Shown here one piece after another: positions 23,433 through 35,670 of a stretch of DNA of 64,000 bases. The position numbers and the translations under genes were made by a program. Origin of the DNA: Pomacea canaliculata (taxonomy: Eukaryota > Mollusca > Gastropoda > Architaenioglossa > Ampullariidae); assembly GCF_003073045.1 (NCBI RefSeq), contig NC_037603.1:13212192-13276191 (forward strand), written 5' to 3'. Every line of letters starts with the position of its first letter. Within the stretch, counting starts at the first letter, position 1. The notes under the pieces were generated by a model. It worked only from the letters and a program-made list of their open reading frames with translations. It searched no databases and was not told the origin of the DNA.

Positions 23433-23941
23433 TCATCTTGCTGACCTCAGGTTGACGGTGCGACCGTCGGCTGTGACGTGCATGTGACGATGCTGACAGC
23501 GGTGTGTGACAGGGCCGAGCTGCAGCTGCACCATGCGGCGATGACGATAAGGACGACAGCGACGATGACGGCCTCGACGGTGGCGGCTGTCGACTTCGAT
23601 GTTGTCGAGAACTGTAACGTGAGTGGGTGGGTGTTTTATTTGTTTGATAGGAAAGTGCTCCTACCTCGAGAAATCTCACTTTGCAGAGGAGTGAGGAGTG
23701 AGGAGGAAGGGATGAGATGAATAAAAATGAAACTTGAGCACCTGAAATAATCCTCTCACCCCAAAAATCAGGCACAGAATAGGAAGGGGAGGTAAGTATA
23801 CTCACGCTGATCAAGGGCGTGAACAATGTCCACTGCTGCAGCCACATCATTCAAGTCACGTGATGTACGCAGTGATGTCGATGCACAGCAAGTAAGAGTG
23901 ACGCATGCCAGAAGAATGAAGAAAACACATTTCGCCTCCAT
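23433..23941 (-). CDS. Secreted arginine/histidine-rich peptide precursor 2 (novel family)
   Basis: A 104-residue paralogue of the precursor at 17047-18138. Minus-strand coding exons are 23941-23806 and 23611-23433. The intron is in phase 1 (donor GTGAGT, acceptor GTTACAG), exactly as in the sister gene but shorter. The signal peptide MEAKCVFFILLACVTLTCCA is at residues 1-20. The linker DLNDVAAAVDIVHALDQ corresponds to the sister's DDLVEAASDLTHALES. The second exon encodes LLDNIEVDS, a dense Arg/His block, then RRMVQLQLG at about 70-78, matching the sister's RRMVQFDVG at 63-71. Two cysteines (64 and 84) flank that core and might pair; the sister lacks them. Another upstream ATG overlaps out of frame. 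Unlike gene 1, no TATA box was found. Function unknown: peptide hormone or cationic defence peptide are possible. Confidence 0.7.
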
Positions 23942-26900
23942 TTCATATCCTCCATTGAGAAAAAGAGAAAAAAAGTTGCCTGAGTTCGTTTCCTCGCATT
24001 AGAATTTAAATATCTGGACGTTAAAATGTCTTTTGCAGACACTTGCACTAACCTCAGAACACACTCAGATGTGTATGAGTACGTTTGTAAACATGTTTTC
24101 AGATGCACTTCACCAACAATAATTAGTAGTTAACGACCGAGAGCGCTATTACTCGCACTTAATGATCAAAATAACCGGACATTGCTGCATTCGCCTCGAG
24201 AGGCAAGATATTTCTCGCCTTTCCCTCGTTCCGGGGACAGGACAAATTTTCGTTAAAATGCGATAGTAAAAAGTGCATGATTGTTTAACTTTATTCCAAA
24301 TTAAAATTTTGTTTTTTCTCTCTTTTGTGGGGACATTTAGATATGACAGAAAACTAACGAAAAATCAATTAAAACGCATGGACACGTACATACAAACAAA
24401 TATTCAAAGCAAAAGTCCATGGTTGAATTTTGCTAATATAGGGAAATAATATATGAATCCTTTGAACGTGGCTAATAAAAGTGAGATAGTTTTTGGTGAG
24501 TCATATCTAAGGGTTTCCTTCGTCTCGGGCTCGATTTTTTCAGGAATTCAAAGTTGCACCGATAAAAAAATGTGTTCACCTGCAACATATCAAATCGTTA
24601 TAGACAACATCATTCTCTACTTAATAAAACTTTTAAAAAAAAAAACTCACATGTAGGTTGACAGTATACATCAACGTGGTAGATAGGTGAACAAGAAGGG
24701 ATCAAGCTGTATCTGGACTCGTCTTCTTTAGTGTGACAGAAGTGTCATCACACTAGGTTACCTTTCAATAGCAAAGTGTCCCCGAAGCCAGATATCCCGA
24801 GGAATGATGCTGTAGAGGTTCTTCTCGGATGTTCACCAAGTTGATGGCTGGTACAAAACAATTACGGCAACTCCAATGGAGAAAATGGCTGAGACAATCT
24901 GCACACTCGAGTGCAAAGAAACTTCCTTTCCACCAGTCGTCCCGTCAAGATTGGCTAAGTGCAGCGAAGACAAGCAATGAAGCAACAGGGTTGTTTACAA
25001 GGACATTTTCTGCTTTGCTGCTCAACTAGGCCATCAACAACACATTAAATTTCTTTCTTCGCCTTTCCTTTCGTTAATTTTCATTTGACGGAGGCTAGCC
25101 ATACGGAGAATTGATACTGTCTGCGTATGAGCAATAATTACGCCTTGTTCAGGGTGAAGGCCAAAGGAGGACATAAAAAGCTGGTTCATTCTCGCCAGGA
25201 CATGGCTAACCTACCGAAAATGAGACGAAAGAATTTTTTTTTTCTCAAAAAATTATCTGAGATTATGGATGTATTTTTGTGCGATTTGGGTACATTTTGG
25301 AGTGTACTGTCCCATCAGGATCAGTACTATGAGGGACTTGTACAGATTTGTATTTCATAGTAAACCTCATGGCTGCACATGACCCTGTCCAGCTTCGCCA
25401 TTGCGGCTGTTGCTGATCTTGATGTGGATATCTGTCGTCGAGCTCCCGTCCTCGGAGAGAGCTGCTCCCAAGTACTCAAGCGACTTACGTCTTCGAGCCG
25501 GACACCCTCGTTCGCCATATTATCTGTGATTTTATCCGCAGGCAAAGAGTTTTGGAGTGCATTCAACGATAAAAACATTGAAAAAGCTGAAGCGCCACAC
25601 TGACTGCACCGTTCCCAAACTTTCTTTATTTTTATGTTTCCCTTTTTTTCACTCTCTGTGTGTGTCCCCTTTTGAGATCGCATGTCCTCTTAGAAGAAAG
25701 TCTACCGAGCAACTAGTCCTGCCAGTCAGTCTCTTATATTTTACATGTATGCTTTGGTTTCTTTTACAAGTTATTCAATGTGTGTGTATACTAACAATCA
25801 ACCTTAAAGTTGTGAATGCATAAAAGCAGATTGCAGATTCTTTCTCCTATCTCTAAGGAAAGAAAAAAAGAGCAACTGAATGGTAGAGAGAGGCTGGACG
25901 GAGTAAAGAGAGAGAGTGGGTGATATTGTGAAGGGGGAGGTAACTCCAACTGGAGGTAAGGGGTTTCTAGGGAGGGAGGCAGGTGGGGGATGGGGCAAGA
26001 GGCTGTGCCAAGGTCGGGTAGGGGGAGTTACAAGAAAAAATTGCGGAAAAGGTTTGGTCTGTATCCTGCTTGCCTTTTCTCGAAACTCTGGCACAAGTCC
26101 AAATGCCTCACGAGCCTGCAAAATTGTTTTCAGATACTTCTTCCACTCCGACCGCCGGCTTTTTTTTTTTAACTGTTTTGAGACCAGTAGACGGCTCAGC
26201 TCTGCCACCCTTTTCGTCCAAGTCGCCAGTAATCGGCCACTTTGGCATGAAAATGTAAGAATCAGCTGTGGAACGACAGGAGCTGCTCTCGGTGGATGAG
26301 GGAGCATTGACAAAGCCAGTAATTCGCTTAGTTACCTTCCCAGAGGTGGCTATTATTTGTCCGATCACCGTCTTCGTGAAAAATGAAATGGGTTAATGGT
26401 GGAATTAACAAAAGCGGCTTGGCGCTTAGATGGACCGTTAAGTCGCCGGGTGGATGGAGTTGACGTCACTCCAGGAGAAAGGTGGGGAGAGGAGAAGGAG
26501 ATGTTTTATGACTACCTGCCGACAAGATGAAGGAAACGTTTCCTCTGAGCTGACGTCATCACAAGAAGAAGAAAAATAACCATCAATCTTCTAAACATCA
26601 CTAAAACGGTGACATTACTACAGGGTAGTGAACTGCTGTCATATGCACTCAGGTGTTTGCACGTGCGTACACACTCTCCTTCACACGAGCAGGTACACCT
26701 TTCATTCTTTCTTTCTCACTGACACGTTCACGCGAGCACGCATACACACACGCTGACAGGAGAAATGTGTTTTGAAATAACCCATCACTAGTGGCTCACA
26801 AACACGCATGCACGCGGGTTGACACACAGACACATGCAATCTCCACCTCACACAGAAAAAAAATGAAAGGAAGACAGAAAGAAAAGAGCTTTGTGGGAGT

Positions 26901-28644
26901 AGCTTGCATCAGAAATAGGTAAGACTCAAATAACACAAGGTCAGTGTCAAGAACAATCTCATTCACACACGACTCTGATCACGTGACTCCCTCCCACGTG
27001 GCGTGATGGATACTTTTAGAACCTTGTGCAAATACGGATGCGGTGAAGCGGGAGGGAGGATAAGGCATGGAGGGAGGAGAATGCGAGACAGTTGAACATA
27101 TGTGACTAATTATTTTATTTGTCCGATTTGTATGTGTGCGGTGGCGTGCGTACTCGTGTCTTTACAAGATAAATTCCTTCTTTAACATCTTTTTATCTCG
27201 AAACTGTGTGTACGCGCGCGCGCACACACACACACATGCATGCATAAGAAATGAGTGATTTCACGAGTGAAGCAGTTTTCTGTGTCAAGTGCAGGCAACT
27301 CACCGATTAAATGTTATCGTTCTCTGAAAGCCCGAGACGATGTAAAAATAGATGTTTTTGCCCGCAGATGTATGGTAAATGTCTTTCTTAGATTGTATTT
27401 ATATAAATTCGCCGCTTCTTTAACGCCCCTAAGACTCTGCACCCGAAAACAGCTCCTTCTTGTCACAAAAGGCCTCAAACCTTCCCACGAAAAATATTGA
27501 GGTCTGCGAGATAGTGAGCGCCCAGATGTATACATAATTATATATTTAGATCACCTCCCTATCGCGTTATGAGAAAGTAGTCTTTCACGAGAGCGGTAAA
27601 CAAGTTTCTTTTAATATTTTTTTTAAGCAGAAGCACTGAAACAGATCGGTGCTACAACCATCTCCTATTCCCCTAGTCTCGACATTTATTCTGAATCTTC
27701 TTCTATTAGAATGAAGGTGAGTTGTAGAAATGACAGATCAGTCCTTGAAAATGTGCTCTGCGTTTGAAAAACTTTCTTCTCTCTCTCACACATTGGAGTT
27801 TGCCTGCTGCGTAGTTTGTTAAAACTGCAGATATCAAGCTGTGGAAAAATTAATTATTGGAATGAAAATGTTAATCTTTCTAAACATTTCTTTTCTTTTT
27901 TTAAAAAAACAAAATAATCCCCTGTGCTCAGGGTCGGGTTTCTAATGGAGATATTAAAAGTTAACTGCACGTAGACTGTATACATCATATAACTAGAGTC
28001 TCCTTACTAACTTTACAGGTTGACCTTGTGTGCATGGGTGTGGGGTAAGTAGCTTCAAGGTAGAATCTTGAGCAAGTAAGATTAAGACCACACAAATAGA
28101 CATGCACGCTTACATACAATTAGAGCTTGGTTTTTTTCTGTATACAAGATACATTTTTTATAATGAAAACAATACCTTCTGTACAAGCTCACATGCATGT
28201 ACAGTGTACATAGACAAGGTCACATATGCGTTTCATTACCAGTATCATTTCTAAGCCATATGACTTTTCAATCAGAACACTAAATGCAACTTGCTACTGG
28301 TCCCCTCAAAATAACCAGTCAGGATATCAGAGATATTTGAACGACAAATAAAACAACTAAAAGGGAAAAAAATTGCAATCATTTAAAGCATTAATAAGAG
28401 GATTTTCTTGAGTTCACAAAGCTTGAAAATCAAAAGCAAGCTGTGTATTAAAATCTCTAATATAATAACTCCGGTAAACTATCAATAATACTGAACAAAC
28501 AAAAAGATGACTTTTCTGCGTTATTTTTCATTACAAGACTGCCATTAAAACTTGAATAATTGTTTTCGAGAATCTCCTGAGATATTGCCATGACGACAAG
28601 GCATGAGAAGATGAGAATATGAAGCAGGATCCCATTTTAGGGGC
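23942..28644. other. Gene-free stretch upstream of peptide gene 2
   Basis: No exon with family similarity is seen. A non-coding leader exon for peptide gene 2 may end at a minus-strand GTTAGT near 24050. 25380-25560 is relatively GC-rich and 26108-26368 has an 86-codon reverse frame; neither resembles a known protein. Perfect CRE palindromes (TGACGTCA) lie at about 26460 and 26551. CA-rich tracts cluster at 26640-26830 and 27210-27235. Confidence 0.4.
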
Positions 28645-31600
28645 TCAGTTTGTGAGAAGTCTTGTCATGCCGCACAAAGTGATGTCGGCCCTTGCCTCCA
28701 ATGATCGCCGCAGCTCGCCAATGTCTCCTGGATTATACTCACAGCATCCTCCGACCATCGATGCACCCTGGGCGATCCACTCCGTCGCCATCTCAGCTAG
28801 CGATAACTTGGATGATGTTTGCCTGAAGAATTAACAAAATTAATCAGGTTGTAAATTAAGTAAATAAAAAGTTCAAAGGTTAATCGAATTTCGGAACGCG
28901 CGTAGGTACTTCTCTTATGCAAGAAGTCACGCGCGCGCGCAAACACACACAATGTTTACTGTGAAATCTTCCAGGATGACAACAAACATTTCATCAGTTT
29001 GAACACTTAGATAAATAAGACAGGCATCTATGCCCTCCACACACACCATAACAGGCACTGTTTGCTTATTATTTGCTTCTCTCAGTTATTTTCGCACATT
29101 TCTCTCCCTTTCGTAGTAAATTTTAATCTTTGCTTACACCTCCCTCATTTCCTGAGTTCTCTCTGAAAGACAAAAACTATTTAAGAATGGAACAAGTGGT
29201 GTATCTATGAACTCTACCCCCTCTTCTCTCTTCGCGGTACTTCATCCGAGCAAAACAAGGAGGGACAGAGTGCATGTAATCATGAATAAGAGTCCTAGTT
29301 TTCTTTCGGATTTATTCAGAAGTGTTTTCCAGTTTCAGTCTGTTTTTATATTAGAGGGTGAGAAACTGTGATTGCTGTACATCCAGAATAGTCCCTCGTC
29401 ACGTCCTCCCTCACTCTTGAGGTACCGAAGTGGTGTATGTGGGTCACGGCGCAGGTGCCCTTTGACCTAAATCCGGTGATCAAGTGTGATCCATGCTCGG
29501 TGAACAGGACAGGTGACAGAAAGGAGGACGAGGATCAGACAACACACCTGACTGCGTAAATGGGTATTTGGTACGGCACGGGGAGCCAGTGAAGCTGAGA
29601 GAGGGGAAAAATTATGGGGCTGGAGATTGGGGTGGATGGGGAAGATGTTGGGATGAAGAGGTACAGATCTGTTGGGGTCTCACTCCATGGGTTGTGGTAA
29701 TGGTGGTAATGGTAATGGTGGTGGTGGTGGGGAGGTTCGAAAAGAGATAACGACACCGTTCAAGACCCGTCCCAGCCCACCATCACCACCTACCCGAACC
29801 CCACCTCTACCCCAGTTCGCCGGGGTAGCGATTAACCAAACATCAAACGCCCTTCTCCTTAAAAAAAAATCATCGTGCTCAAAGAAACCCTTCATTCATT
29901 CGCCCGAACTTAGCTGACGCGACCCTTGGCGCTCCGAAAAAACCTCAGCACTTTGAAAAGACCGGTAGTAAAGATGAATGGTTCCTTTTATTGCCAGTTT
30001 TATCGCGTTGAATTTAAACTTTAATACAAAGCTCCGTCTACCCACTCACAGGGGCTGCTGCTGAGCGAAAGCGGTCACCGGAATTAAAGCGATCACTCGT
30101 GGTCTGAGCAGATGCACAACACCGTGCAATCAGTGAAGTGTACCGCCGACACCAGATAAGTTAGGGGTGGGGATACCCTTAGAAGGGTGGGTGAATGTGG
30201 CAGGAGGGAGGTGGGAGAGAAGAAGGTGACTTCGTCTTCGTTAAACGATTTTCACGTCCTCGCGCATATTTTCTGGCCAAGACTGTGGTCTGTAGAAGAA
30301 TCCTGTCAAAATTTCGTTTGCTACGAAGGAAGTTTCGGGAAGGGAGGGGTGCATATGGTCAAGAGAGTGTGCTTCGTGGAGTGGGAATGAGCGAGCATGC
30401 ATGTGAAAAAGGAAAAAAAGAAAAGTGCCAATTACTTTTTTATAATTTGTTAAGACAAAAATGTTGACAGGTTTGATGTTTGTCTTCTTGTCCTTTCGTC
30501 CCTGACCTATGAACGCACGCAAACATACACACAAACACTCTCCACTTTTTCATTGTGTACGATACATTCAAATTCCTGATGCTTTCTTTCGTTTTGCTCT
30601 ATGTGCGCGCGCGTGTGTGTGTGTGCATTATCACGGACCCTCACGATTTGCTATTTCTCGATGGCTCCTTCACTTCCTCTGTCCTTTGCGCATTTCCTCT
30701 TAACTCTGGGTTGTTTTCCACGAGGACATCATTCCACCTTTGCACAAGCCTTTGCAAAAATATTTTTAAAAAACACCCCAAAATAGTTCTCCGGAGAGTT
30801 CACCAAGGAGTTTACTCCATATCCAGAAAGGCATTTCCTGTCCTTGCAAAAGTTTTCAGCCGGCGTTGGAAACTTTGGTAGATACTCGGAGAAGGGTGCT
30901 CTATGTCAAGGGTCCGCAACTTTTCTAAGAAAAGGTGTTTTTCACATACCCATGTCAAGCAATAGCAAGTTGATATGCACGCAATTTTTTTACTGATGCA
31001 ACGTTCTTGCCACAAACGAGTACAGGTTGAAAACGACCGCGCGACCAAATTTTCTATATTTGAAATGTTTTGTAGACAACTTATATTTGTAATGAAAACA
31101 AGATTTGGCACAGGTGCAGACGCGCGCGCACTCATATGCAGAGACTCTCTCTCTCTCTCTCACACACACAGATGCACAAAGACACGCGGACTGTGAAACG
31201 TACTGTGAGGTAGGAAAGCGGATGGCCGAGTGGTTAGCTCCCACCCAGGGGTGCGCAAGTTCAATAACCGTGCGGCGCAGTCCAGTCTGATGTCGCGATT
31301 GGGAACCTGATTCTGTAGTTGGGGAAAGGAGGGGTAGAGAGAGAGGAAGAGATGATCATCGCTATCAAATTGTCTCTAACACCTCCCTCTTTAACCTATT
31401 CCAACCCCCCTCCCACAGTTCACAAAATAAAGTTCAGAGGACAACCTTTACCTTAAGTTTTTTTTTTTTTTTTTGATTGCAAGATTGCCGAACAGAAAGG
31501 TCATGTCACAAAGAAAAGATCTACACTGTAGTTCTTTGCAACTTTGTGCTCCTAAACAGAAAGAAAAACAGAGACAGAAAGATAAATAGAATCAAATGAG

Positions 31601-34600
31601 AAATACAACTAACTCCGAAACGTATCCCAAAGAATCGCAGCCTCTGTTTGGCTTGACGAGGATGGGGACTGTCAGTCTCAGTGGTTCCACAGCCTGCAGG
31701 ATGGGGGTGATGTGAGACGGGGAGGTGCAGTTCACCCCTACCGCCACCACCTGATCACTCTGCACCGCTGCCCGCATGGCGTCTCTGATATTCTCACCGT
31801 GTCCCGTGTGACCGCCGTCCTATCATCATCATCAATCATCAATCAATCATCATCATCGTTGTCGTCGTAATCGTCCCAGTCACCAAGATATTCATTGCAA
31901 CAAGTTTGTCTTTCTCGTTATCATCATCATAATCATCATCCAGAAACCTAAAAAGGATGGTTGCTAGGCAACCTGCAGGTGAGCGAGTACCTTGCACTGG
32001 TACGACACCCAGGCTTTAGCGCCAGGGAAGCTTCTTCAGGCTCTCCAGGATGGCCTCTACCTCCTTCACAACTGGAATCGTCTCGATGGCCAGTATGTCC
32101 GGTTGACCTTTCAAGATGGCGGCCAGGCGCGGTATGTGCCACGAGGTTAACTCCTGCAACAAGCATCATCATTATCAGCAATAACAACAACAGTGTCCCC
32201 TTCACCCATTTTCACTCACCTGCACTCGCACGCACACGCATACAAGATCAGGATGTGGATCTTTGATGAGTAAATGTACTCGGGTGCAGGATGCGGACAT
32301 AGGTTGAGGAGAGGACTGCGAATGTTATGTGTGTTTGTGTCTGACAACAGTCGCATTTTTTTATGGTAGGGAGAGAGGGACTGCCTAATGCTTGCGTTTT
32401 TCAAATTGTGAAGTCTAGTGTGGATGTTCGTTGCATGTAAATTCGCTCCCACAATTTGCGTCACGTGATTAAGAGGATTCATAATTCCTGATTTAGGGTG
32501 CCTGACCAAACTCGGACGACACATACGCGCTCAGCAACAAGACATGAACTTTGACCTGGATGGACATGCTTTCCGCGTACCGCCCGTTGTACTCGGATCT
32601 GTCGCAGAGAATGGCACCGTACGGCCCCACACTGCCAGCCACCCAGCAAGCGCGACCTGCAAGCAGAAATGACCTCTCGATTTTCTAACCTGATAAATCA
32701 AAGTGAAAGGTGGAGAGAGGGAGAATTACACATCCGGGATGAAACAATGGCTGAAGTCCAACACTTCTCGGAAAGTTGCGCAGACATCTGCAGGCATCTA
32801 GACTATAGAAGTCTGTGTTTGCAAGCTAACTCTTTTATATGAAATCAAGATCGTGTAGTAACACTTCAATGGAGAGAAAAAAAATTAAGGATAAAAAAAA
32901 GTAAAATATAGGTGCCTGTTTGCTATGGTAAACACAACAACCGCTGATGGATTAACCAAGCCTGTGTTGTTGGGGGTTTTAGGGTGGTTTTTTTTTTTTT
33001 TTTTTTGTCCTCTAAGCTGAGCTTTTGCTTATGAAGTTCTATAACTGTAGAAATTAAAGTCACAAGAGCTGCTTAGTTATTGGCGGGATTGTCTTTCACA
33101 AGACTGTGCCCAATGGGAAACTGATATAGTGAGCTTACGGCCGACACGCGATTTAAAGGCCTAGCAGGGTGAAATATTTTTCTAACTGGGTAAAGTTCAG
33201 TATGAGACTGTTTCTCAAAATCTGAGGGAACAAACCTCATTTCTCAAGATAAATATCACCATACCCAGAAAGAAGTCAAACACGTGACATCACGTTTTTA
33301 CACAGATACGCTTAATTAACACACTGTTCCGGCTATCCCAGTTTCCATACCCTACAGGTATCAATTTAATGTGCGGGATAATGTTCATCGTGCGTGTACC
33401 TCGAAAGTGAAAGTGGGGTATCAGGGCAAAAAATTGCAAAATTGCAAAAAATTGCGTACAGTACGCATTAAAAGTTCGAAGGACCCCTTCAATTTTCGTC
33501 GATGGGGTCCCATTCAAAGTTGGGCGAAGAACAGGGACCCCTTAAAAATCTGAAAAAAGGGGTCCCTGGAACCCCAAAGAATTTAGCCTTAGCAGAAGCC
33601 CTGGGGTATCAACCATGAGTTTTGGAAATAGTATCTTGCACTAAAATCACCCTAGAAATTCGAAAAAAATAATTTGTACCCAACCAGACCTTTAAACCTG
33701 CACGATCACAGATGATAGATAAAAGTAACTTCACTGCGTACAGATGCACTGCTGAAACTCGTTTTTGTCGAGCACTTCTCATGGTACGTTCGACAGCCTG
33801 TTTCTAACTTAACACCGCAGTTAAGGCAGCGGTTGAAGGCGGCCATTTTGTTGTCGTCTCACTCGCGACGTTTAAAATAAAAACGGCCATAACCTCTTAT
33901 CAGCTGAGGCGTGAGGTGATGAATCTGGTGCGATTACCAGCGAACCTAGTATCAAACCGGATCTAAGGCATGCCACACGAACTTGAAGCAAAACATTCGC
34001 TGAATGAATTTGTTAATTGTTGCACCAGCACGTCCACCTCCACCAAGACCACCACAACCAAGGTCGTACACCAACAGGTGACACCCCACAGCTACCACCA
34101 CCACCACCCCACCTGTATTTTCCTGTACTTCGTTGCGAGCTCGGCGAGCCAGATTAACCCCTTCGGTGATGAGATCTGCTGCTTGCGCCTCGGATAGTCC
34201 AAATCGTTTCATGTGTCCTTCGATCGAGGCTTGGTAGGTAGCGCTCACCACCACGTCTGCGCCATTTTGCAAAAACCTGCAAAGCGTTAGCCGCAGCTGC
34301 AGCAATGGCGTGTGATGTTCAACAGGCTGTGACGATGACAATGATCAACTTTATTAATTTATTAATTAATTAATTTATTATTATGACTATTCGGGAAGTG
34401 TGCTCAGGTACACAAATAAAACGATAGGCTGTATAAAGCAATTTCAGTTTGTACAGTGTCTGATTATCGAGGAGAAAAGTAGCAAATCCACATTCCACCC
34501 AGTAAAATAGTTCCGAATAGCCAACAAAAGCCATCCCATACAGCCTCCCTTTCATCCAGTTATCCACCACACCACCCAAACCTACCATGCTCACTTCTCT

Positions 34601-35113
34601 CGCCTCTAACCCTGTCTGTCCGCTCACTCTCCCTTTCCACATCTCTCTCTCTCTCCTTTAACGGGACTCACGCTTTGTGAAGGTCCACGACTGCCTGCGG
34701 ACTGGTGTTCACAACTAAAGCGGACCAAAGGGGGTCTCCCTGTGGACAGATACCCCCATCCAAACAAAATCAACATCGCTCAAGAACGAGTAAAAACTCT
34801 CCCTTCTCAACCGCTCATCTGTCCGCACAACCACACAGTGACACAAACCTTTTTTGGTCGAGACAGACTTCTCTGGTAACTTATTTAACTGCAGAACTTA
34901 CATACATAAACAGGAAATTATAATTGCATAGGCTTGCCTCTGTCTCTCCACAGACGATAGAAACAATATTTGTATCTACAGTCTACTGTATATAAATAGT
35001 TCGTGGAAAAATGAGAAGAGAGCAAAACTCACCTCAATTTCTTGGAAGCCCATCTCTGCCAGCGATGACCCTGTACCGCCATCAAGAACAACAACAGGTT
35101 TCTTCGAACTCAT
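28645..35113 (-). CDS. Homocysteine S-methyltransferase
   Basis: A zinc-dependent cytosolic enzyme that methylates homocysteine to methionine, probably from S-methylmethionine or SAM. Seven minus-strand coding exons are 35113-35033, 34739-34672, 34276-34113, 32656-32556, 32153-31991, 31819-31614 and 28822-28645. All join with GT-AG sites in matching phase. The model gives about 319 residues, the usual family length. The N-terminus has VVVLDGGTGSSLAEMG, then GDPLWSA, GADVVVSATYQAS and AGSVGPYGAILCD. The zinc ligands are the Cys in GVNCTSP (about 223) and the pair in GGCC (about 287-288). One oddity: exon 5 is 163 bases where phase demands 162. An extra base in the GGG run at 32025-32027 breaks LKKLPGAKAWVSYQCK. 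Since both neighbours stay in phase, a sequencing error or a very recent mutation is likely. A 5' non-coding part starts at 35132. Confidence 0.9.
28823..31613 (-). other. Last intron of the methyltransferase gene
   Basis: A 2.8-kb intron with simple repeats (GTG/CAC tract at about 29695-29735, GT at 30610, CT/CA at 31145-31170) and a SINE at 31205-31470. No additional exon is needed, because the phases of the flanking exons match (GA plus G gives Glu261). Confidence 0.6.
31205..31470 (+). mobile_element. tRNA-derived SINE, family A (diverged)
   Basis: An A-box GGCCGAGTGGTTAGC (about 31223) is followed by a B-box AGTTCAATAACCG (about 31257). GCGGCGCAG and GGGAACCTGA correspond to the copy at 14945-15150, and the end TCAGAGGACAACCTTTACC corresponds to its 3' block. 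A poly-T stretch follows at 31457-31474. It lies in an intron of the methyltransferase gene, antisense to it. Confidence 0.6.
32657..34112 (-). other. Third intron of the methyltransferase gene
   Basis: No exon is seen inside. It contains a poly-T run at about 32989-33007, an A-rich repeat region at 33420-33600 and the perfect hairpin at 33532-33568. Confidence 0.5.
33532..33568. repeat. Perfect 12-bp inverted repeat
   Basis: CAGGGACCCCTT at 33532-33543 is perfectly inverted as AAGGGGTCCCTG at 33557-33568 with a 13-base loop. Related GGACCCCTT and GGGGTCCC blocks occur just upstream (33480-33512), so it may be part of a small repeat element. Confidence 0.6.
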
Positions 35114-35339
35114 TGGGGTATATGGTGGTTGTCTGCAGGGGAAACACAACGTTATAGACAATGCAACAATAATGATAATAATTACAAAATTTGTAGAGCG
35201 TTTTTTTTTCTCCGTGTGGGGGAAGGTTCAATGCGCTTCGTCGCAAAAAGAACCGAGTCACACACTAGCGACAGCAAATGGTAAACACGAACAAAGTGCA
35301 TGGATGAAGATGAAGAACTGATGAGAAAGCAGAAGAATT

Positions 35340-35670
35340 CGCTTGATTACGAACGATGTTTATTTAAGAGGTGCGCCTTGACGCTGGACTTGAAAGATCT
35401 GAACGTGGACACAGTCCGGAAAGAAAGGAGAAGAAAATTCCAAACTGTGGGAAAAGAGCGTTGGCCAAATTCTTCTCGATACGGAGGAGGACAACAAAAG
35501 CAGACCAAAGAGAGGTAAGGCGTCAGTAGCTCATACAGGTATGCTTGGGCCAGGTTGTAAAGACAACGGTAACACAGTGTGGCCATCTTGTAGTCAACTC
35601 GAACTGCCAGCCGGAGGAATTCCTGAAGAAAGGGTGTAACATGGGTCTGCTTGATGCCTTCAGGATTCAT
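35340..35670 (-). mobile_element. LINE reverse-transcriptase C-terminal fragment (Jockey/CR1-like)
   Basis: The reverse-strand translation contains LRLAVRVDYKMATLCYRCLY and, further on, FGQRSFPTVWNFLLLSF then SFKSSVKAHLLNKH. This is the classic C-terminal pattern of Jockey/CR1-type LINE ORF2 (LPVRxRIDYK ... RSFxxxxPxxWNxLP ... FKxxLKTHLF). Only this last part is present, and residues that are normally constant have changed, so it is an old 5'-truncated copy. It lies just upstream of the methyltransferase gene. Confidence 0.75.

Noticed and set aside
23851-24108. 85-codon reverse ORF overlapping the peptide-2 signal exon
   Set aside because: It reads a different frame of the same exon. The frame with a clean signal peptide and matching intron phase is preferred.
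25327-25683. 118-codon reverse ORF in a GC-richer patch
   Set aside because: Checked as a possible third peptide paralogue. It lacks a signal peptide, HAL(E/D) and RRMVQ, so there is no support.
26108-26368. 86-codon reverse ORF beginning MIGQIIATSGK
   Set aside because: No recognised similarity or splice context, and it extends into a poly-T/poly-K stretch.
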